Assembly (NCBI RefSeq): GCF_005893125.1
Contig: NZ_VCJS01000003.1
Coordinates: 62,001-126,000, forward strand
DNA from: Nonomuraea basaltis
GTDB taxonomy: Bacteria > Actinomycetota > Actinomycetes > Streptosporangiales > Streptosporangiaceae
Reading direction: 5' to 3'
DNA: 64,000 nt
Every line of letters begins with the position of its first letter. Position 1 is the first letter of the stretch. Made by a program: the position numbers and the translations under genes. The notes under the pieces were generated by a model, which made no database searches, was not told where the DNA came from, and was given only the letters and a program-made list of their open reading frames with translations. Shown here in pieces: positions 26,183-35,231 of the stretch.

Positions 26183-27469
26183 CTAACTGTGACATGGCGT
26201 CGGGACGAGCGCCGGGTGGCGTTCACGCACCGCTCCGTGGCGTACCAGCGAGAGCTCCTTCAACCCCATCGACAGGTGGTCGAGACTGTCGGCGATCCAG
26301 GGCAGCTGGAGCGGGTCGGTGCTGGTCAGAGCGGCCATGCGCTGCTCGGGCGTGTCACCGTAGAGCAGGCTGACCGCCACCCGCACCCTGGCCGCGGCCG
26401 GGTCGTCGCCGAAGGCGTGGCCCGGCAGGACGCCGATGCCGTGCTCCTCCAGCAGGATCTTGGTGATCTCGGCGGAGCCGCCGAGTCGCAAGTGGCTCAG
26501 GTCGGGATAGAGGTAGAAGCCGCCCTGCGGGACGGGTGCGCGAGCGCCGATCTCGGCGAACCTGTCGTACACGGCCCGCGCGACGACGCCGTGCAGCCGG
26601 CGGCTGAGGGCGACGCGCTCGGTCAGCTCCGGGGGCTCGCCGAAGGCGTAGGCCGCCGCTTCCTGGACGGGCGCGGCGGGCGCCGACCAGATCTCGCTGG
26701 CCACCGCCAGGAGCTTCCTGCGCAGCATGTGCCCGCCCGCGGGCAGCCTGGCCACGCCGATGCGCCAGCCGCCCAGCGCCAGGCTCTTGCTCAGCCCGGT
26801 GGTGATGATCGTGCGCTCGGGCGCGAGATCTGCCGGCGAGGTGTACGGCAGGGCCGGGTCGTGCATCAGGTCCCGGTAGATCTCGTCCGAGATGATCATC
26901 AGGTCGAGCTCGCGGGCCACGGCCACCAGGCGAGCGACGGACTCCGGCGAGGCGAGCCGCCCCGTCGGGTTGTCGGGCAGCGTGACCAGCACGGAGCTCA
27001 CGGTCCTGCCCCGGCTCCTCGCCAGCTCGACCTCGGCGGCCACCAGGTCGGCGTCCGGCACACCGCCCTCTCCTGGTGGTGCGGGCACCAGGATCGGGCG
27101 GGAGCCCACCAGGTCGGCCTGCGCGGCGTAGCTGACCCAGCTGGGCATGGGCAGGACGATGTCTCCGCCGATCGCCAGGAGCAGGCCGTACAGCAGCGAC
27201 TTGCTGCCCGGTCCGCTGACGACCAGCTCGGGGTCGGTGAAGAGCCCCCGTCGTGTCCAGTAGCCCGCTGCCGCGGCCCGCAAGCCGGACGCCCCCGCGA
27301 CCGGCCCGTAGCCATTGCGTCCTGATGCGGCGGCCAGCTTGTCGCGCAGCGCCGGGTGGACGGGCAACCCTGCCTCACCGAAGGCCAGGTGCAGCACACG
27401 TTCCCCGGCGCGTCGTCTTCGTTCGATGTCTTCATTCGCCGCCAAAGTGGCGGACAACGTCACAGCCAT
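26183..27469 (-). CDS. PLP-dependent aminotransferase class I/II
   Basis: A 428-aa fold-type I aminotransferase. PLP-binding lysine in TTGLSKSLALGGWRIG, the asparagine in LPDNPTGRL, Asp/Tyr in MIISDEIYRD and the substrate-carboxylate arginine in ARVRVAVSLLYGD are all present. The last about 40 residues extend beyond the usual end. Substrate is unclear; sequence is aspartate/aromatic aminotransferase-like. ATG 27469 begins the conserved part. Divergent from a LysR regulator 80 bp away, its likely controller. Confidence 0.85.
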   Translation of the reverse strand: MAVTLSATLAANEDIERRRRAGERVLHLAFGEAGLPVHPALRDKLAAASGRNGYGPVAGASGLRAAAAGYWTRRGLFTDPELVVSGPGSKSLLYGLLLAIGGDIVLPMPSWVSYAAQADLVGSRPILVPAPPGEGGVPDADLVAAEVELARSRGRTVSSVLVTLPDNPTGRLASPESVARLVAVARELDLMIISDEIYRDLMHDPALPYTSPADLAPERTIITTGLSKSLALGGWRIGVARLPAGGHMLRRKLLAVASEIWSAPAAPVQEAAAYAFGEPPELTERVALSRRLHGVVARAVYDRFAEIGARAPVPQGGFYLYPDLSHLRLGGSAEITKILLEEHGIGVLPGHAFGDDPAAARVRVAVSLLYGDTPEQRMAALTSTDPLQLPWIADSLDHLSMGLKELSLVRHGAVRERHPALVPTPCHS

Positions 27470-27548
27470 GTTTGTCACGTTCCCAGGGTGCTTGGATGAA
27501 GGCATCACCACAAGCGAGGCTTTTTGTGGGTAGGCATAAGGAAGTGCG

Positions 27549-28526
27549 ATGCTCGAATTGCGCCGTTTGGCGTTGATCTGCGAATTCGCCCGTCGCGGCA
27601 GCATCGCCGCGACCGCCGCGTCGCTCGGCTACAGCCCCTCGGCGGTTTCACAGCAACTCGTGGCCCTCGAACGGGAGACCGGCACGGCCCTGATCGACAG
27701 GACCGCGCGCAGCGCCGAGCTCACCGACGCCGGCCGCCGGCTGGTCGCGCACGCCGAGCGCATCCTGGCGATGGTCGAGGAGGCCGAGTCCGATCTGTCC
27801 GCCCACGCCGGAACCCCGGCCGGGCGGGTGGTGGTCACCGCGTTCCCGACGGCGGCCGTGGCCTTCGCGCCCGCGCTCGCGCGCTCGCTGCGCCGCCATA
27901 CCGAGCTGACGCTGCGGCTGGGGCAGAGCCGGTCGGGGCGGGGCATGCGGGAGGTGCAGTCGGGCGAGGTGGACATCGCGCTCGTCGACGACTGGTACGG
28001 CCGGGTCCGCGACAGCGAGAGCCTGCGGGTGTTCCCGCTGCTGCGCGACCCCCTGGTGCTGGTCGTGCCGCGCAAGCACCGCCTGGCCGACCCCGAGGTG
28101 CCGCTCGACCTGCGCGAGCTGCGCGACGAGCCGTGGATGGCCACGCCCGACGGTGAGCCGTCGCGGCTCGCGGTGGACCGGCTCCTGGTGGACGTGGGCG
28201 GCACCCGGCCGACGCCGTGGGAGTTCGAGGGGCTCGGAACGATTCTCTCGCTCGTCGCCAAGGGCATCGGCATCGCCGCCGTGCCGGCGCTCGCGCTGGC
28301 GGCGGGGGTGCGCGGGCTCTCCGTGCGCCAGTTCCCCGGCAACCCGGTCGGGCGGGACGTGCACGCCGTCGCCCGGGTCTCCAGCGTTCACCGGCCCTCG
28401 GTATCGGTGACGTTGCGCGCGATCCACGTGGCCGCCCGCTACATCGCCGCCGACCTGGACCCGGTACGCCCGGCGGAGCGGCCAGGGGATGGCGACCGGC
28501 CCGAGGAGGATCCGCTCGGCGAATGA
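27549..28526 (+). CDS. LysR family transcriptional regulator
   Basis: A 325-aa LysR regulator with N-terminal winged HTH ([20 protein letters not shown]) and a periplasmic-binding-protein-like effector domain. ATG with AAGGAAG a few bases upstream. Divergent from the aminotransferase gene, the typical LysR-target layout. The stop overlaps an ATG of the rnhB frame, so rnhB may be read from the same transcript. The Pro/Glu/Asp-rich tail is probably disordered. Confidence 0.9.
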   Translation: MLELRRLALICEFARRGSIAATAASLGYSPSAVSQQLVALERETGTALIDRTARSAELTDAGRRLVAHAERILAMVEEAESDLSAHAGTPAGRVVVTAFPTAAVAFAPALARSLRRHTELTLRLGQSRSGRGMREVQSGEVDIALVDDWYGRVRDSESLRVFPLLRDPLVLVVPRKHRLADPEVPLDLRELRDEPWMATPDGEPSRLAVDRLLVDVGGTRPTPWEFEGLGTILSLVAKGIGIAAVPALALAAGVRGLSVRQFPGNPVGRDVHAVARVSSVHRPSVSVTLRAIHVAARYIAADLDPVRPAERPGDGDRPEEDPLGE

Positions 28527-28546
28527 GCGCGGTAGCGTCTGTTTTC

Positions 28547-29218
28547 ATGGCGCCGACGTACGACATCGAGCAGCTGCTCCTCTCCCGGCCGAGCACCCGC
28601 ACGGTCGCGGGCGTCGACGAGGTGGGGCGCGGCGCCTGGGCGGGCCCCGTCACGGTGTGCGCCGTCGTCACCGACCTGTCCGAGCCGCCGCCCGGCCTGA
28701 CGGACTCCAAGCAGGTGTCCGCCGCCAAGCGCGGGCCGCTGGCCACCGAGCTGACCGCATGGGCGGCGGGCATCGGCTACGGCGAGGCCACGCACGCGGA
28801 GATCGACGCGCTCGGCATGACCGAGGCCCTGCGCCGGGCCGCCAGGCGCGCCCTGGAGGCGCTCCCGGTACGCCCGGACGCGGTGATCCTGGATGGCAAG
28901 CACGACTACATCGGCGCCCCCTGGCCGGTGCGCCTGGAGATCAAGGGGGACGCGGCGAGCGTCTCGGTCGCGGCCGCGTCCGTCCTGGCCAAGGTCCGGC
29001 GCGACGCCTACATGGGGACGATCGGATGCGACGACTACGGCTTCGCCGAGAACGCCGGCTACCCGTCGCCCGTCCACCAGGAGGCCCTGGCCCGGCTGGG
29101 GCCCACCCCGCACCATCGGCTCTCGTGGTCCTACCTGGACGATCTCCCCCGATGGCGGCACCTGAAGCAGCACCGGGACCCGCTCGCATGTGAGGGTCAG
29201 GCCAGCCTTTTCGGCTAG
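28547..29218 (+). CDS. rnhB: Ribonuclease HII
   Basis: A 223-aa RNase HII, which nicks DNA at single ribonucleotides and removes RNA from RNA-DNA hybrids. Active-site segments [26 protein letters not shown] and [12 protein letters not shown] carry the acidic residues. ATG 28547 is preferred: TAGCGT ten bases before it suggests a leaderless transcript. An ATG at 28523 overlapping the LysR stop is an alternative. The gene is not in its common rplS-lepB neighbourhood. Confidence 0.93.
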   Translation: MAPTYDIEQLLLSRPSTRTVAGVDEVGRGAWAGPVTVCAVVTDLSEPPPGLTDSKQVSAAKRGPLATELTAWAAGIGYGEATHAEIDALGMTEALRRAARRALEALPVRPDAVILDGKHDYIGAPWPVRLEIKGDAASVSVAAASVLAKVRRDAYMGTIGCDDYGFAENAGYPSPVHQEALARLGPTPHHRLSWSYLDDLPRWRHLKQHRDPLACEGQASLFG

Positions 29219-29358
29219 CGAAGGGCCCTCGGACACAGACGCCGGCGTGCGGCTCACCTGGGACCGGCGGGTCAACGGAAACGGTGAACAGGTCAAGGCT
29301 CCGCACGACGCGCGCATCCGGTAGGCGGGCCGCGCGGGGATCGGCCATCATCGGATGA

Positions 29359-30339
29359 GTGCGGATCGGGATCTTTGTCATTGCGGCGCGGTTCCCCGGC
29401 CAGGAGCCCGGGCGCGTGCTGGCCGACGCCGTTGAGCTGGTCGTGGCGGCCGAGGAGGCGGGGTTCGACGACGCGTGGATCGCCGAGCACCACTTCATGT
29501 CCTACGGAGTCTGCCCGTCCGCGATCACACTGGCGGCCGTCGCCGCCGGGCGGACCACGCGGATCGGGCTCGGCACGGCCGTGAGCGTGCTGTCCACCCA
29601 GCATCCCGTGGCGCTGGCCGAGCAGGCGGCCATGCTGCACCATCTGTCCGGCGGGCGGTTCACGCTCGGTGTCGGCAGGGGCGGGCCGTGGGTGGACCTG
29701 GAGGTGTTCGGGACGGGGCTGGAGCGCTTCGAGCGGGGCTTCGGGGAGTCGCTCGACCTCCTGCTCGACGCGCTGTCGGCGGGGCGGATACGCGGCGACG
29801 GGGAGTTCTTCCGCTTCCGCGAGGTCCGGATGGTGCCTGAGGCGCGGATGCGGCCGGTGGTCGCGTGCACGTCGGAGCCGACCGTGGCACTGGCCGCCGA
29901 GCGCGGGCTGCCGATGCTGCTGGGGATGCACATGGGCGACGCGGAGAAGGCGTCAATGGTCGCGGACTACGTGGCCTTCGGCGGGACCGCGAGCGGGCAC
30001 GTGGCGGCGGCGGTCGGGCACGTGGCCGACTCCACGGCGCGGGCGGTGCGGGAGCTCAAGGAGTCGATGCCCAGGTGGCTGGGGCCGGGGCTGGCCGGAT
30101 ACCAGCCGGTGGACGGCCGGCCGCGGCCGGCGAAGGACGTCGGCGAATACGTGGACCTGCTGACGCGGATCCATCCGGTCGGGTCGGCCGAGCACTGTGC
30201 CGAGGCGCTCCTGACTACCGCGAAGAACACCGGGATCGGGCACTTCATCCTGATGGTCGAGGGGTTGGGCGACCATCGGCGGACGGTGGAGAACATCCGG
30301 CGGTTCGGGGCCGAGGTGCTGCCGCTCCTGCGCCGGTGA
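29359..30339 (+). CDS. LLM class flavin-dependent oxidoreductase
   Basis: A 326-aa luciferase-like monooxygenase-fold protein. Motifs: AEEAGFDDAWIAEHHFMSYG near residue 32, TRIGLGTAVSVLSTQHPVAL and LHHLSGGRFTLGVGRGGPWV. The segment WIAEHHF is typical of bacterial luciferase alkanal-type enzymes that use FMNH2. Substrate unknown. GTG start, probably leaderless or weak ribosome site. Single gene. Confidence 0.86.
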   Translation: MRIGIFVIAARFPGQEPGRVLADAVELVVAAEEAGFDDAWIAEHHFMSYGVCPSAITLAAVAAGRTTRIGLGTAVSVLSTQHPVALAEQAAMLHHLSGGRFTLGVGRGGPWVDLEVFGTGLERFERGFGESLDLLLDALSAGRIRGDGEFFRFREVRMVPEARMRPVVACTSEPTVALAAERGLPMLLGMHMGDAEKASMVADYVAFGGTASGHVAAAVGHVADSTARAVRELKESMPRWLGPGLAGYQPVDGRPRPAKDVGEYVDLLTRIHPVGSAEHCAEALLTTAKNTGIGHFILMVEGLGDHRRTVENIRRFGAEVLPLLRR

Positions 30340-30378
30340 TCCGGCGAGCCGGGCGCGGCCGGCTCGCCGGACGAGGGC

Positions 30379-30765
30379 TCAGCAGTCCACCAGCTCGGGC
30401 TTCTGGTTGAGGATCTGGGCTCTCGGAGTGACGAAGTCGGCCAGGGCCGTCGTCGCCGCCGGGTCGAAGACGGCGACCCGGTGGCAGTTCTGGAAGGCCA
30501 GCCGTACCCCGAAGTGACGCTCCAGCGCGCCGCGCATCGAGTCGCTCGCCAGGCAGCGCAGGAGCTCGCCGCGGGCCTCCTCGGACGGCGGCGGCACCTG
30601 GTTGTCGGCGAACTCGGCCCCGTTGTGCTCACGCTGCTTGACCAGCTCGCTGATCAGCGACCACGCGTAGGGGAGGGAGTCGCGGACGCACGCGAGGAAC
30701 GCCGCGTCGTCCACCTCACCGGCTCTGGCTTGGTCGAGCAGATCGTTCGGAACGGTCAGCGACAT
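30379..30765 (-). CDS. Conserved small actinobacterial protein, ATPase partner
   Basis: A 128-aa soluble protein with no known catalytic motif. I recognise the region NGAEFADNQVPPPSEEARG and the segment GALERHFGVRLAFQNCHRVA as characteristic of a conserved actinomycete family found beside CooC/MinD-like ATPases. It ends with a conserved-looking Cys. It lies 84 bases downstream of the ATPase gene on the same strand and is likely in the same operon. Function unknown. Confidence 0.65.
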   Translation of the reverse strand: MSLTVPNDLLDQARAGEVDDAAFLACVRDSLPYAWSLISELVKQREHNGAEFADNQVPPPSEEARGELLRCLASDSMRGALERHFGVRLAFQNCHRVAVFDPAATTALADFVTPRAQILNQKPELVDC

Positions 30766-30849
30766 GCTGTCTCCTCTCGAAAGGGTTCAAATCTGACGCT
30801 AGGTGCGGAACGGGGGACGTCCAGATGCCTGACAGGGACAGTCGTGTGG

Positions 30850-31779
30850 TCAGGGGCCGTAGACGAAGTCCGGGTCCACCTGCTCGGCGAGGTCGGTCCC
30901 GGTGCGCTCGTTGCCCCACGCGTGGGCGTTGCGCAGGTGGAACTCCACCGTCTGCCGGCCGAAGCGGGCCCAGTCTTTCTCCTGCTCGTCGATGGTCTTG
31001 TGGAGCAGGGCCAGCGCGTCGGCGTTGACCGGCTCCAGGTCGCCGAGGGTGAAGTGGCGGCCCTGCTCCATGGCGCGGACGGCGGCCGAGTGCTCCATCC
31101 AGGTGAGCAGGTCGTCACCTACGTGCTCGCGCAGGAAGTCGACGTCGGACGGGCCATGGATCTTGTTGCCGACCACGGCGAGCGCGACGTCGTATTTGGC
31201 GGCGTACTCGCGGTACTGGCGGTAGACGCTCACGCCCTGCCTGGTGGGCTCGGCGACGAGGAACGTCAGGTCGAAGCGGGTGAACAGGCCCGAAGCGAAG
31301 GAGTCGGCGCCGGCCGTCATGTCCACCACGACGTACTCGCCGGGGCCGTCGACCAGGTGGTTGAGCAGCAGCTCCACCGCGCCGACCTTCGAGTGGTAGC
31401 AGGCCACGCCGAGGTCGTCCTCGCTGAACGGGCCGGTGGCCAGCAGGCGCAGGCCGTCGGGGGTGGTGAGGCCGTACGGGTCTTCGGCCAGGTCGTCGAA
31501 GCTCAGCAAGGTGGATCCGCGGCCGGGCGGCGTGGTCTTGACCATGGCCTCGGCGGACGGGATGCGCGGGTTGCCGCCGCGGAGGCGGTCCTTGATCTCG
31601 CCGAGGTGGGCGCCGAGCGGCTCGGGCTGCCGGTCGAGGCCGAGGACCAGAGCCAGGTGCTGGTTGATGTCGGCGTCCATGGCGACCACCGGTCCGCCCT
31701 GGCTCGCCACGTGTCTCGCGAACAGCGCCGACATCGTCGTCTTGCCGCTGCCGCCCTTTCCGACGAAGGCCACTCTCAC
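30850..31779 (-). CDS. CooC/MinD-like P-loop ATPase
   Basis: A 309-aa SIMIBI-class ATPase. The deviant Walker A GKGGSGKTTMS is at residues 7-17, followed by DADINQHLALVLGLD, the switch region YVVVDMTAGADSFASGLFTR, and base-recognition VGNKIHGPSD. CooC proteins insert nickel into CO dehydrogenase, but here no metalloenzyme is adjacent, so a cellular target is unknown. Its downstream partner is the small 128-aa protein; a TPR gene is divergent. Confidence 0.85.
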   Translation of the reverse strand: MRVAFVGKGGSGKTTMSALFARHVASQGGPVVAMDADINQHLALVLGLDRQPEPLGAHLGEIKDRLRGGNPRIPSAEAMVKTTPPGRGSTLLSFDDLAEDPYGLTTPDGLRLLATGPFSEDDLGVACYHSKVGAVELLLNHLVDGPGEYVVVDMTAGADSFASGLFTRFDLTFLVAEPTRQGVSVYRQYREYAAKYDVALAVVGNKIHGPSDVDFLREHVGDDLLTWMEHSAAVRAMEQGRHFTLGDLEPVNADALALLHKTIDEQEKDWARFGRQTVEFHLRNAHAWGNERTGTDLAEQVDPDFVYGP

Positions 31780-31845
31780 GGGAACTCCAGATGATGATGA
31801 AAATCGTTTCCGTTGGGACGATCACCATCATGCCACACTGGGATC

Positions 31846-32334
31846 ATGCGTGATGGTGAATTGGCCCTGGCCGTGCGGCTGCGCGAGGAGGGCAAGAAGG
31901 ACGAGGCTCGGCTGCTGCTGGTCGATCTGGCGCGGCGGCATCCGGACGACGCCGAGGTGGCCTGCCAGGCGGCGTGGGTGCACGACTCGCTCGGGCTGGA
32001 GGCCGAGGCGGTGCCGTACTACGAGAGGGCGCTGGCGGGGCCGGGGTTGAGCGCCGAGGACCGGCTGGGTGCTCACACGGGGTACGGGAGCACGTTGCGG
32101 GTGCTCGGGAGGTTCGAGGAGGCGCTGGAGGTGCTCGGGCGGGGGCTGGCGGAGTTTCCCGGCGATCCGGGGCTGCGCACGTTCACGGCGATGGCGCTGC
32201 ACAATGCCGGCCGGTCCGGCGACGCCGTCTCGACGCTGCTCAAGGTGGTCGCCGAGTCGGACAAGGCGGGCGGATACCGGCGGGCCATCGAGTATTACGC
32301 CGACAACCTGGACGAGATCGTCACGCCTGGTTGA
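31846..32334 (+). CDS. Tetratricopeptide repeat protein
   Basis: A 162-aa protein of about three to four TPR motifs (for example VACQAAWVHDSLGLEAEAVP and GSTLRVLGRFEEALEVLGRG), a likely protein-interaction scaffold. ATG 31846 begins the sequence; a CACACT -10-like box about ten bases upstream suggests a leaderless start. It is divergent from the CooC-like ATPase and convergent with an LCP gene. Confidence 0.82.
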   Translation: MRDGELALAVRLREEGKKDEARLLLVDLARRHPDDAEVACQAAWVHDSLGLEAEAVPYYERALAGPGLSAEDRLGAHTGYGSTLRVLGRFEEALEVLGRGLAEFPGDPGLRTFTAMALHNAGRSGDAVSTLLKVVAESDKAGGYRRAIEYYADNLDEIVTPG

Positions 32335-32346
32335 GGCCCCGGCCTG

Positions 32347-33720
32347 CTAGCCGCAGACCTTGTCCAGGGAGACCGGGTCGTCCTCGCTCGGCGGCGGTTC
32401 CGGGGTCTGAACGGCGCCGGACTTGGTCGAGGAGCGGTCGTCCAGGGCCGCGGTGACCTTGCGGCGGATGAGGGACCAGTCGGGGTCGGCGGTGTCGATC
32501 AGCGGCGGCACGAAGGCGAGGCTGCGCATTTTGCTGCCCTTCACCTTCTGGGCCAGGCCCACGATGGCCGGCAGCAGGTCCTGCGGGATGTCGGTGGAGA
32601 TGGCGCGCTTGGTGGCGGCGGCCAGGCGCTCGAAGCTGTCGAGCACGGTCATCGGGTCGGCCTGCTTGGCGACGGCGTTGAGTAGGCACTTCTGGCGGCC
32701 CATGCGGACGTAGTCGTCGCTGTCGGTGCGGGAGCGGCCGTACCAGAGGGCCTGCTCGCCGGTGAGCTTACGGGTGCCGGCGGGCAGGAGGCCCTCGCGG
32801 TGGCGGCCGTACACGATCGGCTCATTGATGGTGACCTGCACGCCGCCCATGGCGTCGATGAGCTCCGCGAAGCCCTTCATGTCGATCATGGCGTAGTAGC
32901 TCACGGGGATGCCGAGGATGTCGCTGATCGTCTGCTTGAGCAGGGCCGGGCCGCGCTTGCCGCGCTCCACGCCGGGCACCATGGCCGGGTGGTCCTCGGC
33001 GTACTGGAAGACCTCGTTGAGCAGGCCCGGGGTCTCGGGGCCGCTGCCGGTGAAGCCTGCGGGGAAACGGTCCCTGGCCGGGCCATGGGGCAGCGGCACG
33101 CGCTGGAGGTTGCGCGGCAGGCCGAACAGGGTGGTCGCCCCGGTCTCGACGTCCACGCTGGCCACGGTCATGCTGTCGGTACGCACGCCGGGCCGCCCGG
33201 GCGCCGCGTCCGCGCCGAGCAGCAGGAAGTGGACGTGCTCGGCGCCGTTCCACGGGTCCTGGGCCACGATGGGGGTGCTGCCGGTGGCGGAGAACAGGGT
33301 GTTCACGAGGTCGCGCGACAGGTAGGCGACCCTGGCGGCGTAGACGGTCGGCGCCAGGACGAGGGCGCAGAGGGCGATGGTCAGCGCCGTGGTGAAGAAG
33401 CGGCCGACGGTGTCCGAGCGCGGGGGGCGTACCACGAGGAAGGACCAGATGATCACGCCGGTCCAGGCCAGCGCGATCACCACCATGCCGGCGGTGAGCC
33501 ACGTGAGCCAGCGGGGCTGGACGGCGAGCGACAGAAGGTTCGTGCTGAACGCGGTGAATACGGTGAGGATCGCGGCCAGCATCAGGACATAGGCCGCCAT
33601 GAGCGCCAGGCCGGTCTTGCGGCGTTCCGCAGCGAGATGCGCCACCCCCCACAACGCGGCCGAAGCCATCGTCAACGCCATCCTCGCCCCCAGGCCCAAC
33701 CCTCGATCTTTCCCCGTCAT
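32347..33720 (-). CDS. LytR-CpsA-Psr family membrane protein
   Basis: A 457-aa LCP protein. The N-terminus holds about four membrane helices (residues 12-130), more than the single anchor of most LCP proteins. The extracellular catalytic domain shows VRTDSMTVASVDVETGATTL, GLPRNLQRVPLP and TGEQALWYGRSRTDSDDYVR. LCP enzymes transfer undecaprenyl-linked glycopolymers to peptidoglycan. The C-terminus is Pro/Glu-rich with a terminal Cys-Gly. The extra helices place it in the multi-helix LCP group known in actinomycetes. Confidence 0.87.
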   Translation of the reverse strand: MTGKDRGLGLGARMALTMASAALWGVAHLAAERRKTGLALMAAYVLMLAAILTVFTAFSTNLLSLAVQPRWLTWLTAGMVVIALAWTGVIIWSFLVVRPPRSDTVGRFFTTALTIALCALVLAPTVYAARVAYLSRDLVNTLFSATGSTPIVAQDPWNGAEHVHFLLLGADAAPGRPGVRTDSMTVASVDVETGATTLFGLPRNLQRVPLPHGPARDRFPAGFTGSGPETPGLLNEVFQYAEDHPAMVPGVERGKRGPALLKQTISDILGIPVSYYAMIDMKGFAELIDAMGGVQVTINEPIVYGRHREGLLPAGTRKLTGEQALWYGRSRTDSDDYVRMGRQKCLLNAVAKQADPMTVLDSFERLAAATKRAISTDIPQDLLPAIVGLAQKVKGSKMRSLAFVPPLIDTADPDWSLIRRKVTAALDDRSSTKSGAVQTPEPPPSEDDPVSLDKVCG

Positions 33721-33835
33721 GCCTGGTCAAACCCCCATTGCCTGCCCATCCAAGTCACCTTAGTAATGAGATGTGCGTGATTGACGGTGTAAAGGGGAAG
33801 GGTCTGGTCAAGGCCCGCCCAAGACCTCCTTGAGA

Positions 33836-33841
33836 TATAAC
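33836..33841 (+). promoter_or_regulatory. -10 box, leaderless start of methyltransferase
   Basis: TATAAC six bases before GTG 33848, consistent with transcription beginning at or near the start codon. Confidence 0.5.
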
Positions 33842-33847
33842 GTGAGT

Positions 33848-34573
33848 GTGAGCAAGAGACACGGTAGCTATGGGTTCGACGCGCCGTGGGCCCTGGCGGG
33901 TTTGCTGTTCGGAGCGATCGCGCTGGTGGCCCTGGCGGTGGTCTCGTTCGCCTTGGACGTCCTGGCGGCGGGCCTCGCGTTCCTGCTCGGCGGGCTCTAT
34001 ACGCTGGCCAGCGCGGCCAGCTACGTCTACACGACGCGGCGCGGCAAGTTCGCGGTCTGGGCCGAGGAGCTCCAGCGGCTGGAGGGCGACGAGCGGCTGC
34101 TCGACCTCGGCTGCGGGCGGGGAGCGGTGCTGCTCATGGCGGCCCAGCGGCTGGACAAGGGCCGGGCGACCGGCATCGACAGGTGGCGCTCGAAGGACCA
34201 GTCCGGCAACGGGGAGCAGGTGACCAGGGCGAACGCCGAGGCCGAGGGCGTCTCCGACCGGGTGGAGCTGGTCAGGGGCGACATGCGCGACCTGCCGTTC
34301 GCCGACGGCACGTTCGACGTGATCGTGTCGAGCCAGGCCATCCATAACATTCCCGACGCCGGGGGACGCGAGCAGGCCGTACGCGAGGCGCACCGCGTGC
34401 TGCGGCCCGGCGGGCTGATGCTGATCGCCGACTTCCAGCACACGCCCGCGTACGAGACCACGCTACGCGGGCTCGGCGTCGTCGACGTGCGGCGGCGCGA
34501 CGCCGGCTGGCGGTTCTGGTACGGCGGCCCCTGGTTCGGCACGGGCGTCGTGGAGGCCAGGAAACCCGCGTAG
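33848..34573 (+). CDS. Membrane-anchored SAM-dependent methyltransferase
   Basis: A 241-aa protein with two membrane helices in the first 55 residues (ALAGLLFGAIALVALAVVSF and LAAGLAFLLGGLYTLASAAS) and then a class I methyltransferase domain: LLDLGCGRGAVLLMAAQ, GDMRDLPFADGTFDVIVSSQ and HRVLRPGGLMLIADF. A lipid or quinone-like substrate in the membrane is plausible. GTG 33848 chosen from the -10 position; GTG 33842 is possible. Confidence 0.84.
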   Translation: MSKRHGSYGFDAPWALAGLLFGAIALVALAVVSFALDVLAAGLAFLLGGLYTLASAASYVYTTRRGKFAVWAEELQRLEGDERLLDLGCGRGAVLLMAAQRLDKGRATGIDRWRSKDQSGNGEQVTRANAEAEGVSDRVELVRGDMRDLPFADGTFDVIVSSQAIHNIPDAGGREQAVREAHRVLRPGGLMLIADFQHTPAYETTLRGLGVVDVRRRDAGWRFWYGGPWFGTGVVEARKPA

Positions 34574-34613
34574 GCAGCCGAGCGGAAGGGGCTGGAGGCC
34601 ATCGCGGCGCCGC

Positions 34614-35231
34614 TCACGACCGCCGGGGCAGTTCGTGCCGCATCACCTTGAGCACCTGAGGGCTGTCGGCCAGGTAGACGTGCGGCACGTCCACGAACAC
34701 CCGCATCGGCCCCCGCTCCAGCCGCAGCGACCGCGCCATCTTCGCATGGACCTCAGCGAGCGGCACGTAGTTGAGATAGCTGGTGTAGGCGTTCTGCGAG
34801 CGGAACGTCGCGGTCATGACGAGCGCGTCGTCCCTGATCCGGAACGCCAGCCCGATCAGGCAGGGCACCGCATCGTAAGGCTCGCCCGGGGTGGTGAGCG
34901 AGATCCACGCGCTCTTGCTGTACGGCTTGACCCGCAGCAGGTCGGCCACCCAGCGGAGCTGACCCCCGATCCTGGCCCGGTAGCTGTACTTGAACGGCGG
35001 CACGATCGCGTCCTCGCTGAACTTCCTGCTGTACAGCGCCAGCCGCTCCGGGTCGCCGAACCGCTCGATGATCGGGTCGTTCCTGCTGACCCGCGCGATC
35101 TCGAACAGCACGGCCGGCCCCTCGATGACGGGACCCCGGTCGTCGAGGGCGAGCGTGCCCGTCGACCAGACATGGCGCATCAACCAGATCCACGCCTCCC
35201 CACATGACGCCCATTGTGCTGGGCCGGGCAT
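34614..35231 (-). CDS. Diverged thymidylate-synthase-like protein
   Basis: A 205-aa protein that aligns by eye with thymidylate synthase. Catalytic-type residues are kept: C124 in DAVPC (E. coli ThyA C146), R144-S145 in FRSQN (R166-S167), N154 (N177), H184 and Y186 in DVPHVYL (H207, Y209). N147 replaces the Asp of RSxD. The SRR phosphate-binding pair is SKS here and the protein ends just after the HVY motif, so the C-terminal folate-closing segment is absent. It may be a nucleotide base-modifying enzyme, as MilA is a CMP hydroxymethylase relative, or a nucleotide-binding sensor. The start follows the stop of the 4TM gene (TAAATG) with an AGGAG site, so they are coupled. Confidence 0.7.
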   Translation of the reverse strand: MPGPAQWASCGEAWIWLMRHVWSTGTLALDDRGPVIEGPAVLFEIARVSRNDPIIERFGDPERLALYSRKFSEDAIVPPFKYSYRARIGGQLRWVADLLRVKPYSKSAWISLTTPGEPYDAVPCLIGLAFRIRDDALVMTATFRSQNAYTSYLNYVPLAEVHAKMARSLRLERGPMRVFVDVPHVYLADSPQVLKVMRHELPRRS

